A stretch of 64,000 nt of DNA from CBDCWO01 sp965223405 (GTDB lineage Bacteria > Bacteroidota > Bacteroidia > Chitinophagales > Saprospiraceae). The notes beneath the pieces are model-generated. The model did not search any database, had not been told where the DNA came from, and was given only the letters and a program-made list of their open reading frames with translations. This document shows, in pieces, positions 35,516-43,589 of this stretch; position 1 is the first letter of the stretch, and each line of letters begins with the position of its first letter. Made by a program: the position numbers and the translations under genes. The stretch covers positions 6,386,001 through 6,450,000 of the forward strand of contig CBDCWO010000006.1 of NCBI GenBank assembly GCA_965223405.1, in the 5' to 3' direction.

Positions 35516-37202
35516 AGAGGGCGAATTCATAAAGGAAAACACTGTGCGTTCTGAAGAATATGTTGATGAACGGACCAAAATAAATAGAGTGCTAATTGTT
35601 AAACTCCTCGGCTACTTGAACGGCGGAAGATTTGAAAGAGGTGTTAAGGAGTTGCCTTTAATTGACAATGAAGTCTTCTTGGTAATTGAAGATGAACTCG
35701 CTAAGATCCATAATTTTGTAGATGATAGTGACAAACCCATCACATTTGGAACATTAACTTTAGAAAAGAATCAGAATATTTCTTTTGGTATTAATAAACT
35801 TTTTGCATCCCATATCGGCATATTCGGAAACACAGGTAGTGGAAAATCTTATACCTTATCAAAGGTGTACAATACCTTGTTTGAAATATTTCAAGACAAC
35901 GATGCCTTTCACAACAATTCCAAATTTTTCATACTTGACTTTAATGGTGAATATGTTAATTCAGAAGATTGGCAGAACGATAATGTCGTGGTTGAGAAGG
36001 AGTTTAAGCAATCTTTTCATCTATCCACAAAGGATGCAACAGGATCTAAATTCCCACTTCCCATCGAAGCTCTCGAAGATATCAATATCTGGAGGATTAT
36101 CTTTGAGGCCACTGAGAAGACTCAGACACCGTTTTTGAGGAGATCTCTCTCAAGTTCACAAATTGAAGATGCTATTCAAAATCAAGATGAATTCGATAGA
36201 TATGTTAGAGAATTGATTATCTCGGTAACTACCGCACCGGATAGAAATCTAGATAAGAGCATTGTAAATAATTTCTTAAATGATCTCGTTGATTGCTCTG
36301 GTGATATTTCAGATGGACTTCTAGATGCAATTATCTATTTCAGATCAAATCTGCGACCGCATACGCAAAATAACACTTTCTATTTTACAAACACTAATCC
36401 TCACACGTACGCGGATAAAAGTAGAGACGAATTTATTACCCTTATCCATCAAGGAATGGACATGGTTGAAGTAAGAGTGCAAGATGCTGGAATATTTCAA
36501 CTTATCCACATTAAAATTATTCTGAATTACTATACTGAGATTATAAGAGGCTACTCAAATAGAGATCATATATCACCACTAATAAAGAGGGTGAAGAAAC
36601 GAATTACAGATCTTCAGAAATGTATTTCATTTGTCCCTCGCGAAAAACTGTTCTTCAAAACCATGAACGTGATTTCTCTGCGGAATGTTAATTTGTCGAT
36701 GAAAAAAATGATTCCCTTGTTGATTTGCAAATTTTTGTTTGAGGATCACAAGGACAAGGAAGATGACACCCAATATCTGAATCTGATAATTGATGAGGCT
36801 CATAATATTCTATCATCAGCATCAGAACGAGAGAGTCAACAATGGAAGGACTATAGATTAGAGACCTTTGAAGAGATTATCAAGGAAGGTAGGAAATTTG
36901 GAGTGTTTCTAACATTAGCTTCGCAAAGACCTTATGATATATCGCAGACGATAATATCTCAATTGCACAATTACTTCCTGCACCGCTTGGTTAACAATAA
37001 TGACATTGTGGCTATTGAAAGGACTGTTTCATATTTAGACAAAGTTTCTTTTGATACACTATCCATCCTGCCCACTGGAACGTGCATTATTGCGGGAATC
37101 TTGGCACCTATTCCAGTTGTTGTTGACATAGGAGAAATAAAAGCTAAATATAGGCCAAACAATAGAACCATAGAACCAATAAAAAATTGGGAAGATGCTT
37201 AA
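35516..37202 (+). pseudogene. HerA-like ATPase, N-terminally truncated by IS21
   Basis: About 561 residues of native sequence remain; the frame starts inside the IS21 end, so the first nine residues of the open frame are foreign. Part of the N-terminal HAS barrel is lost. The ATPase core is complete: Walker A HIGIFGNTGSGKSYTLSKVY near residue 110 and Walker B LNLIIDEAHNILSSASE near 433, then LASQRPYDISQTIISQLHNY. HerA hexamers pair with SIR2 or nuclease proteins in anti-phage systems. The stop is followed at 37206 by GGGACATAAC, which matches GTTATGTCCC in front of the SIR2 fragment 39769-39887. This is the only large defence-type cargo gene on the plus strand. Confidence 0.8.
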
Positions 37203-37212
37203 AACGGGACAT

Positions 37213-37337
37213 AACAGGGTGCGATAACGACCAGCCCACTGAAGTGTGAGGATAATTTAATTGTTGAAGGAAATAGATAAATGCTCGAAAAGGAATAAGA
37301 TTGAAACCATATGCGGGCCGGCGTATGCACCAGGATT
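37213..37337 (+). other. attC-like site in inverted orientation
   Basis: AAC at 37213 directly after the HerA gene. GGTGCGATAACGACCAGCCC faces GGGCCGGCGTATGCACC. The right core reads ATT (37335) instead of GTT. It has the same orientation as HerA, opposite to all other cargo sites, supporting an inversion of this segment. Confidence 0.55.
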
Positions 37338-37377
37338 AGGTGCAAGTCAAACTTAGAAAAATGAGATCTCATATTGA

Positions 37378-37489
37378 ATGGACATAGACTCAAAAATAGT
37401 AAATACACTATCTGATCCAAGTACTATATACTTAATTGTTGAGATTGCAATACCTATCATAGGTGCTGTCATTGTATATTATTTACGAA
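37378..37489 (+). pseudogene. Small membrane protein gene, truncated by IS66
   Basis: Reads MDIDSKIVNTLSDPSTIYLI then VEIAIPIIGAVIVYYLRS, with one clear membrane segment, up to the IS66 end at 37490. It would be the next cassette after SIR2-HerA. Family not recognised. Confidence 0.45.
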
Positions 37490-37512
37490 GTATGCTCCCC
37501 ACAAACCCCATT

Positions 37513-39051
37513 CTAATCGAACATACTACGGTCAACTTTATGTGGTAACCAGTTAACTGCCTGGTCATTAATTTTTTCAGAGACCATTTTTTTGAAAAGC
37601 CAAGTGAGGTACTTATAGACATCTATTCCACGAATCTGGCAAGTAGCAATGATTGAATAGAATGTTGCGACATGTTGGGCAGTCTGATCGGTTTTAGCGA
37701 ACAAATAATTCTTTCTACCCAGAGCAAGTAGTCTTATTTTGTTTTCCAATAAATTGGTATCTATTTCCCAGTTTCCATTATTGACATAGTTGGACAATTG
37801 GAGCCATCTTTTGATCGTATATCTGAAGGCTGCCTTGACAGGTCCGGTAAGATTCTTCAAGGAGGCCTCATCCAGTTTTTTCTTGATACTATTTAACACT
37901 GGGATCGCCTTTTGTTGTTTCAGATCATAGCGCTTCTTAGCATCCATGCGCTGTTCGCGAGCCTCACTTTCCAGAGCATATAATTGCTGTATATCTTCTA
38001 ATAAAGGATATATTATATCTGGTTCCAGATCTTTAACTTCATAGAATTTTCTTCGGGTATGAGCCCAACAGTTCAAAAATTCACTTACTTGAATTTCATA
38101 CTTACCCATGAGCTTAGCTTCGGGAGGAACATCCGCTATGCTCTGATAGGTAGAGTTACCATCTGCTTGTAATACTCCTTGGTAACCATCCAATAGTTCG
38201 CAAGCAAAATCTTTTTCTTTGCTGACTCGATAGTTGAATAAAACCAGATCTGACCTAGGTGCATGCATCACCCACATGCAGCCTCGTAACTTACCATGTT
38301 CTTGATCCTGACTCAATACTCGAATGCTTGATTCATCCATTTGTACATAGCCACTCGACAACATTTCCTGGTGCATCAAATCGTGCAAAGGTTGCATCAT
38401 TTCTCCGACCTTGGCCAGATAATTGTAACAGTGCTTGGCTTTGATAAAGTGGATTCCTGCTTTGCGCAATTTCTTTACAAAGCGATATACCGGCATATGG
38501 TATTCAAACTTTTCACTAATCAAACCTGCTACCAGACTGTCATCCACCAACCCCTTAGGTATAATCCGCACTGGTATATTTGCCTGATATATATTTTTTT
38601 CATCTAAAGTTTTATCTGCGTATCGTGGACGTATAATTTTTAACACTTTCAATTCCATCGGAATATACTTTAGTATCTCCGTAACATCCTTTCCGATTCG
38701 CTTGAAGTGTTCCTGATAACCTTCAGGTTCTATGATCTGTTCTTCCCGAGGTAAGTGGGAAGGAAAGGTATTTCTTGATATTTTCTTTTTCTTGCTCTTT
38801 TTCTTTTTACTGTCCTGGTGATCTGTTATGGTATTGCTTGATCCATTTGATTTAGATTGGCCGGATTCCTCTAGGTCAAACATGGACATTTGCTCTTCTG
38901 GAACGGCTGGAATGAAGCGTTCTCGCTTGGAACCAAATAAGGCCCTTTCTAATTGTTCAAGCCTAAGGCGTTGTGCTAAGTTTTCTATTTTTAGTGCTTC
39001 ATTTTCTTCCTTTAATGACAAATATTCCTGTTCTAACTCCCTGATAGTCAT
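37513..39051 (-). CDS. tnpC: IS66 transposase TnpC
   Basis: 512 residues. N-terminal leucine-zipper region (residues 1-50), then LERALFGSKRERF, a lysine-rich linker, and the DDE domain with SGYVQMDESSIRVLSQDQEH, YQGVLQADGNSTYQSI, FLNCWAHTRRKFYEV and WEIDTNLLENKIRLLALGRK. The C-terminus KYLTWLFKKM is the IS66 C-terminal domain. Full length. Confidence 0.95.
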   Translation of the reverse strand: MTIRELEQEYLSLKEENEALKIENLAQRLRLEQLERALFGSKRERFIPAVPEEQMSMFDLEESGQSKSNGSSNTITDHQDSKKKKSKKKKISRNTFPSHLPREEQIIEPEGYQEHFKRIGKDVTEILKYIPMELKVLKIIRPRYADKTLDEKNIYQANIPVRIIPKGLVDDSLVAGLISEKFEYHMPVYRFVKKLRKAGIHFIKAKHCYNYLAKVGEMMQPLHDLMHQEMLSSGYVQMDESSIRVLSQDQEHGKLRGCMWVMHAPRSDLVLFNYRVSKEKDFACELLDGYQGVLQADGNSTYQSIADVPPEAKLMGKYEIQVSEFLNCWAHTRRKFYEVKDLEPDIIYPLLEDIQQLYALESEAREQRMDAKKRYDLKQQKAIPVLNSIKKKLDEASLKNLTGPVKAAFRYTIKRWLQLSNYVNNGNWEIDTNLLENKIRLLALGRKNYLFAKTDQTAQHVATFYSIIATCQIRGIDVYKYLTWLFKKMVSEKINDQAVNWLPHKVDRSMFD

Positions 39052-39069
39052 ATATTAAAAATACATAAT

Positions 39070-39411
39070 CTATCCCGTTTTTCCCAAATTATAACGCTTT
39101 CTTTTTACTATCTTTTCACTATTTATTCCACGCAATATCAATAGCAATTTCTCATAGCTTATCCGGTATGACTTATCCTTGGGATGTTCAAATGTACCGC
39201 GCTCCAACTGCTTGTAGTATATACTGAATCCATCTCCTTCCCACAGTAATAACTTTAGTAAATTACCCCGCCGGTTGATAAATACATATCCGTCTCCACT
39301 CTTTGCCCGGTGGTGCATTTGACTCATTACTATTTTGCCCAAACCCCAGAATCCTTTGCGCATATCAACAGGATTATCATATAGATAATATCGTCGACTA
39401 CTCTCAAGCAT
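39070..39411 (-). CDS. tnpB: IS66 accessory protein TnpB
   Basis: 113 residues with the IS66 Orf2 signature YYLYDNPVDMRKGFWGLGKI, DGYVFINRRGNLLKLLLWEG and DGFSIYYKQLERGTFE. Required for transposition together with TnpA and TnpC. It overlaps tnpA by 8 bp. Confidence 0.95.
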   Translation of the reverse strand: MLESSRRYYLYDNPVDMRKGFWGLGKIVMSQMHHRAKSGDGYVFINRRGNLLKLLLWEGDGFSIYYKQLERGTFEHPKDKSYRISYEKLLLILRGINSEKIVKRKRYNLGKTG

Positions 39412-39691
39412 AACTCATGATTTTTTCTATCAACTCCTCAGGGATACTCCCTCCACATTCAATCTCTATTCCATTGGGAAGATGTATTCGTATTTGGGTC
39501 ATTGTTCTGGGGGGGCTTAATTGAACAAAATTACCCGTTTCCTTTTTTTCTTTGTTATAATATGTTACCCAATAACTCAACTTCGCTATGCTCAAACCAT
39601 GTGCCTTGCTGAACGTGGCTCTGCTTTCTCCACTTTTGTGATAATCCATTACCAACTTTTTCATCTTATCACGTACCTTGCTCATTCCCAT
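39404..39691 (-). CDS. tnpA: IS66 accessory protein TnpA
   Basis: 95 residues. MKKLVMDYHKSGESRATFSK and HGLSIAKLSYWVTYYNK form the helix-turn-helix typical of IS66 TnpA, followed by a beta-hairpin with QIRIHLPNGIEIECG. First gene of the element. Confidence 0.88.
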   Translation of the reverse strand: MGMSKVRDKMKKLVMDYHKSGESRATFSKAHGLSIAKLSYWVTYYNKEKKETGNFVQLSPPRTMTQIRIHLPNGIEIECGGSIPEELIEKIMSYA

Positions 39692-39768
39692 TTTTCCTAC
39701 TTTTGATTATCTTACAAATGTAGTTCAGGGAACCCAGACTCACTAGATGGGGTTCGTGGCGTGCATAC

Positions 39769-39887
39769 TTTGTTAGTAGAATTTCTACTTGTCCCAATGC
39801 TCCTAAGAAAGGAACTGAACAACCAGATCCAATCAGAAAATTCAGATTACAACTCTGAAGAAGAGTTTTGAGTTTATCAAGTTTCAT
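39769..39887 (-). pseudogene. SIR2-family protein, N-terminal fragment cut by IS66
   Basis: Reads MKLDKLKTLLQSCNLNFLIG then SGCSVPFLGALGQVEILLTK up to the IS66 end. NFLIGSGCSVPFLG-LG is the NAD-binding start of the SIR2-like proteins that pair with HerA in Bacteroidota defence systems. The remainder is missing. Its cassette end (GGGACATAAC at 39906 on the plus strand) equals the sequence after the HerA gene, so both belonged to one cassette. Confidence 0.72.
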
Positions 39888-39912
39888 AATTACCTTTTAT
39901 ACTATGGGACAT

Positions 39913-39972
39913 AACGTCCCTGCCGTATGTGACGGCCGTCCCGAAGGGCGGCTGGCATCATCACGGCTTGTT
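39913..39972 (-). other. attC-like site
   Basis: AACG (39913) to GTT (39970). CTGCCGT faces ACGGCTT and GGCCGTCC faces GGGCGGC, loop CGAAG. It belongs to the cassette order SIR2-HerA / recombinase cassette. Confidence 0.75.
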
Positions 39973-40028
39973 GAACAAAACCTTCGGTAACCCAAAGCGT
40001 ACAATTTGCGTTAGGTATACCGACGATT

Positions 40029-40979
40029 TTGTCAAATAATTCCTTAAATAAATATAATGAAAAAAAAGGAACAATTATTAGCCGCTGTGAAGCCCAGGTA
40101 TCTGGCTTTGCTAATTTCAAACAATCCTTCTTTCAAAAAGTAATCCTTGCAGGTCGCAGCGAACTTACTTTCAAAAACTACTTGCGAGCCATTGCCCAAG
40201 TAAGCTTGTTCTACAAAACCTTACCACTTCAGCTCACCGACGACCAGGTCAATCACTATCTCACTCTTCATAAGACTGGCCAATTGGACCGGCTAAAGCC
40301 TAGCGAAGCCTATTTCAAACACACCGTCTTCGGTCTGAGATACATGTTTAAGATGTTCGGTATAGAAGGTCGTCAGATCAGCATGCCTGAGATGAAGCGT
40401 AAGAAGCCTCTGCGAGACATTATGAATCGCTATGAGCTCATGCAGTTACTTAAAGCAGCCAAACTACAAAAACACAAGATTGCCTTTGCTCTGGCATATG
40501 GATCTGGACTACGGATCAAAGAGCTAATCAATGTCAAAACCAGAGACATTGATCTGATTCGCAAGACTGTCCATGTGCGTAATGGAAAAGGTGGGTATGA
40601 TCGATTTGTTCCCATCAGTGATGATTTTATCAGGGGATATACTAAATATCTGTCTACACATGATATCATAGAATTTGTATTCCCAGGACAGGTGAATACA
40701 AGTGGAATGTCCACAAGTGCCATGCAACATGCTTTGCGTACAGCCAGGAATAAGGCCGGCATTATTAAGAAGATATCTATGCACAATATGCGGCATAGCT
40801 ATGCCGTCCACTTTTTAGAAGATACCGGTGATCTGCTTAAGCTTAAGCAATACCTTGGTCATCGAGATATCAAAAATACCATGGGTTACCTCAAGTATGT
40901 CCAGGCTATGCCCCAGTCAGATCCTTATAGTCCACTGACCAAAGTATTTGATCTGGCTCGTCAAAATAATAACTCTTGA
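40029..40979 (+). CDS. Tyrosine recombinase of the IS91-type cassette, copy 1
   Basis: 316 residues from a TTG; no in-frame ATG occurs before residue 126, so TTG or another non-ATG start must be used. The N-terminal SAM-like core-binding domain (about 28-120) is followed by the catalytic domain with R162 (YGSGLRIKEL), K187 (RNGKGGYDR), H252/R255 (SMHNMRHSYA), H278 (LGHRD) and Y287 (MGYLKY). All catalytic residues are kept. Such recombinases accompany Y1/Y2 HUH transposases in a subset of IS91 relatives, perhaps to resolve circles. It overlaps the transposase gene by 4 bp. Residues 136-145 differ slightly from copy 2. Confidence 0.88.
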   Translation: MSNNSLNKYNEKKGTIISRCEAQVSGFANFKQSFFQKVILAGRSELTFKNYLRAIAQVSLFYKTLPLQLTDDQVNHYLTLHKTGQLDRLKPSEAYFKHTVFGLRYMFKMFGIEGRQISMPEMKRKKPLRDIMNRYELMQLLKAAKLQKHKIAFALAYGSGLRIKELINVKTRDIDLIRKTVHVRNGKGGYDRFVPISDDFIRGYTKYLSTHDIIEFVFPGQVNTSGMSTSAMQHALRTARNKAGIIKKISMHNMRHSYAVHFLEDTGDLLKLKQYLGHRDIKNTMGYLKYVQAMPQSDPYSPLTKVFDLARQNNNS

Positions 40980-42079
40980 GATGGGAGTACACTGTAAATG
41001 ACATCATAGCCAATCATTGGTCAACGACCACTTCACTTGGTCTCAATACTCACCAGTTACGGCATCTGAACAATATCAGTAAGTGCCACACTGCTGCATT
41101 GGGAGGGGTGGTATTGACTTGTAAAGATTGTGGTCTTGTGCAGTATAAATATCATTCATGTCGCAACAGACACTGTCCCTCCTGCCAGGGTAGTAAGCGG
41201 GAAGAGTGGATTGAACGCCAGCAACAATACCTGCTTGACGTACCTTATTTTCATGTCGTACTCACTTTACCATGCGAACTGAGAAGCCTGTGTTTACACA
41301 TGCCCAGGGTAATGTATAATTTACTATTCAAAGCCAGTTGGGAAACCATTGCTACGCTGAGTAAGGATATAAAGTACCTTGGTGCTCAGTCAGGCATGAC
41401 TGCCATCCTTCACACCTGGTCGCAGAATCTTTCACTCCACCCACATTTGCATTGCATTATACCAGGTGGTGGTGTAACCAAAAGTGGTAAATGGAAAACT
41501 ACCAGATCTAAAGGCAAGTATTTGTTCCCGGCTAAAGTACTCAGAGTAATCTTTAAAGCCATTTTTCTCAATGAACTAAAAGCATTGATGAAAGTCGGTG
41601 TGATTAAAAGGGATAGAGGCCTATTGGATCTTTTGTATGGCAAAAAGTGGGTAGTCTATGCTAAACGCCCCTTTGCCAAACCAGCTCATGTCATTGAATA
41701 TTTGGGTAGGTACACTCATAAAGTAGGTATTAGCAACTATCGCATCATAAGTGTTACCTCTACTCATGTCACTTTTCACTACAAGGACTATCGACACGCC
41801 GGTACGAAAAAGGAAATGACCCTGACTATAGGTGAGTTCATCCGCAGATTTGCTTTACACATCTTGCCACATCGGTTTGTACGTATCAGACATTATGGAT
41901 TACTTAGTTATCATGGTCGTAGCAAAAAAATACCCGACATTCAAGACTCTCAAGGGTACCAACCAAAGCTAGATTTAATCGTCTGCAGACCGAATGTAAT
42001 TGTTGATCAGTGTCTATCATGTGGGAGTAAAAAACTGAGTTCTCAAATCTTACCTAAACAAAATATACGATCACCATGA
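40976..42079 (+). CDS. IS91-family HUH transposase, copy 1
   Basis: 367 residues from a TTG at 40976 that overlaps the recombinase stop. N-terminal zinc ribbon (C49, C52, C62, C67, C70 in CKDCG and CRNRHCPSCQ). The HUH motif is HPHLHC (H157, H159), preceded by FHVVLTLPCELR. The nucleophile tyrosine lies in EYLGRYTHKVGISNYRI (Y246 or Y255). Family members move by rolling-circle transposition and prefer GTTC/CTTG-type target ends; both tetranucleotides occur at the borders of this unit. Full length, intact in both copies. Confidence 0.92.
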   Translation: MRWEYTVNDIIANHWSTTTSLGLNTHQLRHLNNISKCHTAALGGVVLTCKDCGLVQYKYHSCRNRHCPSCQGSKREEWIERQQQYLLDVPYFHVVLTLPCELRSLCLHMPRVMYNLLFKASWETIATLSKDIKYLGAQSGMTAILHTWSQNLSLHPHLHCIIPGGGVTKSGKWKTTRSKGKYLFPAKVLRVIFKAIFLNELKALMKVGVIKRDRGLLDLLYGKKWVVYAKRPFAKPAHVIEYLGRYTHKVGISNYRIISVTSTHVTFHYKDYRHAGTKKEMTLTIGEFIRRFALHILPHRFVRIRHYGLLSYHGRSKKIPDIQDSQGYQPKLDLIVCRPNVIVDQCLSCGSKKLSSQILPKQNIRSP

Positions 42080-42346
42080 CCAATGTTACCCTCTTGACAT
42101 ACAAGGCTACAAAATTGATGAATGGCACTCCTGCCGTAGGCCATTGCTATGTCCCAAAGTCAGATTTTTACCATATAATATGGGCAAGGAGGACAATACT
42201 TAACAACGCCACCTCCTACTTTACATTCTCTAAGCCTCAATTAAGACCGCATTTCATTACTATTCCATCTCCCAAAATTCTAACAACGTTATCCAACCTT
42301 AAAATTTAAAGTTGTGTTCCTATAAAACTCACTATCGGTGTTGTTC

Positions 42347-42398
42347 AACAACGCCCAACATCGCAATCAGGATGATTGAGTGTTACTCGCTTTATGTT
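42347..42398 (-). other. attC-like site of the recombinase cassette, copy 1
   Basis: AAC (42347) to GTT (42396). AACATCGCAATC faces GATTGAGTGTT. The AAC side also lies in the perfect palindrome GTTGTTCAACAAC, which may be the IS91 terminal hairpin. The next cassette begins GTTTAGTGG, one T longer than expected from its partner CCACTAAC at 43441. Confidence 0.65.
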
Positions 42399-42410
42399 TA
42401 GTGGTAGTTA

Positions 42411-43001
42411 CTATTTCAGTACAGTTAGTTTGCTATCCCTTTTTCTCAAGAATAGTTCAGTCGTTACTTTATAACGTCCACTTTCATACAATTCTTTAGC
42501 TCCGATTATCAATTGCCCAATTCCTGTTTTATTCGATGCTAAAGACATTAAGATAATTTCTCTTGATGGAACAGAGATAACTATGTCGTCATCATAATCA
42601 TTAATGAATTGTACCCATAATTCATCATAAAGTAAAAGTGAAGATTCCATGTTTTGATCAAGCTTTATCATTTGAATATTTTCGTCTCCTTCCAAATTGA
42701 TACCTTTTGAATTAACATGATTTGTAAAATTAGTTAGGGAGAGTTTATGAAGTTCACCCTGACTCTTTCCAATCGATTTCAACATTGATCGATTAATGTA
42801 TTCAATATGATCACCCTTATCTATTCCATAATAAACACTCACCGAATCAGTCAATCGTTCGCTGATTGGTTCCTCTATATTTTTTATAGGCATTGAATCC
42901 TTATCTGCACTTTTACCCTTAAGAATTGGGTAAATTTTAGTTAAATCAATTGGATTAGAACTTAGACCTATGTTCCTTTTTCCGAATAATTTCTTTAGCA
43001 T
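42411..43001 (-). CDS. DUF1444-like protein
   Basis: 196 residues, soluble. YGIDKGDHIEYINRSMLKSI, GELHKLSLTNFTNHVN, SLLLYDELWVQFINDYDDDI and SVPSREIILMSLASNKTGIG resemble the DUF1444 fold, known from small stand-alone proteins of unknown function. It is the downstream gene of a two-gene cassette with 43022-43411. The pair may be an effector with immunity, but nothing in the sequence proves it. Confidence 0.55.
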   Translation of the reverse strand: MLKKLFGKRNIGLSSNPIDLTKIYPILKGKSADKDSMPIKNIEEPISERLTDSVSVYYGIDKGDHIEYINRSMLKSIGKSQGELHKLSLTNFTNHVNSKGINLEGDENIQMIKLDQNMESSLLLYDELWVQFINDYDDDIVISVPSREIILMSLASNKTGIGQLIIGAKELYESGRYKVTTELFLRKRDSKLTVLK

Positions 43002-43021
43002 TTTTATATAGTTTATATAGT

Positions 43022-43411
43022 TTATAAAAATTCCCAGCCTCCTTTGTATTGGTCACCTGTAATATCATATAATGTTTCACACATTTTGCTCCACCCCTCG
43101 ACTGTTCCATCCCCACCTTTTATAGATATAACGTTATTTCGATCGATATAATCAAAATCTTCCTCACCCATTTCAACACCATAGTCATTTTCACTAATTG
43201 TTAGAACAATTTCATCAAAGTACCAACTATCTCTTTCCATTAAAGGATCGAGAAATCTATTGATTGATTCACCTGGTTTGAAAGCTGGCTTTCCCCAGAA
43301 TTCTGTGGACTCACCAATTATTTGTTTCTCCTTCAAGCCCTTTTCTATTTGACTTGTCTTAATTTCAGAAACTTCATTTTGTGGCCAAAATTTTAATATG
43401 TAATCTGACAT
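43022..43411 (-). CDS. Hypothetical protein, 129 residues
   Basis: Acidic soluble protein, MSDYILKFWPQNEVSEIKTS, KPGESINRFLDPLMERDSWY, EMGEEDFDYIDRNNVISIKG and GWSKMCETLYDITG. No family recognised. The composition and size resemble immunity proteins. It lies 20 bp upstream of the DUF1444-like gene in the same cassette. Confidence 0.5.
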   Translation of the reverse strand: MSDYILKFWPQNEVSEIKTSQIEKGLKEKQIIGESTEFWGKPAFKPGESINRFLDPLMERDSWYFDEIVLTISENDYGVEMGEEDFDYIDRNNVISIKGGDGTVEGWSKMCETLYDITGDQYKGGWEFL

Positions 43412-43445
43412 GTTATTTGTTTTTTAATGTACCTTAATTACCACT

Positions 43446-43574
43446 AACGGTTTGGGCGCATGTGTCGTGATGCCCACTATCCTATCTTATTTATTAAATT
43501 CATATTATCAATAGTATCTGAGTCACTCATTTCAACGATTTTTTTAGGGTATCATGAACATCATGCGCCTTGTT
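43446..43574 (-). other. attC-like site
   Basis: AACG (43446) to GTT (43572). GGGCGCATGTGTCGTGATGC faces GTATCATGAACATCATGCGC. The unpaired bases GGTTT near AAC against TT near GTT recall the asymmetric spacer of attC. Confidence 0.75.
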
Positions 43575-43589
43575 ATATCTCGTTGCTTC

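Larger units (their letters stand above)
37490..39768 (-). mobile_element. IS66-family insertion sequence
   Basis: 2.28 kb with imperfect inverted repeats: GTATGCTCCCCACAAACCCC at 37490 and GTATGCACGCCACGAACCCC (complement) ending at 39768. It carries tnpA, tnpB and tnpC in the usual order. The 8-bp flanks differ (TTTACGAA and TTTGTTAG), so no target duplication remains. Confidence 0.88.
39970..42398 (+). mobile_element. Recombinase/IS91-type cassette, copy 1
   Basis: From GTTGAACAA at 39970 to TTGTTCAAC at 42341-42349, a 9-bp matched pair, plus its own attC-like site up to the GTT at 42396. Copy 2 (45626-48054) lies exactly 5656 bp away at both ends, with about ten base differences in 2.43 kb. 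Identity starts at the left core (CTTGTTGAAC) and ends at the right GTT. It carries a tyrosine recombinase and an IS91-type transposase on the strand opposite to the cargo genes. Confidence 0.8.

Noticed and set aside
29108..39768. ISKra4, IS21 and IS66 as the source of the cassette ends
   Set aside because: Their terminal repeats differ from the AAC/GTT cores, and they cut through cassettes and sites instead of bordering them.
42076..42309. 77-residue frame after the IS91-type transposase, also at 47732-47965
   Set aside because: Although its ATG overlaps the transposase stop and it is identical in both copies, the copies are too recent to show selection and the sequence looks random.
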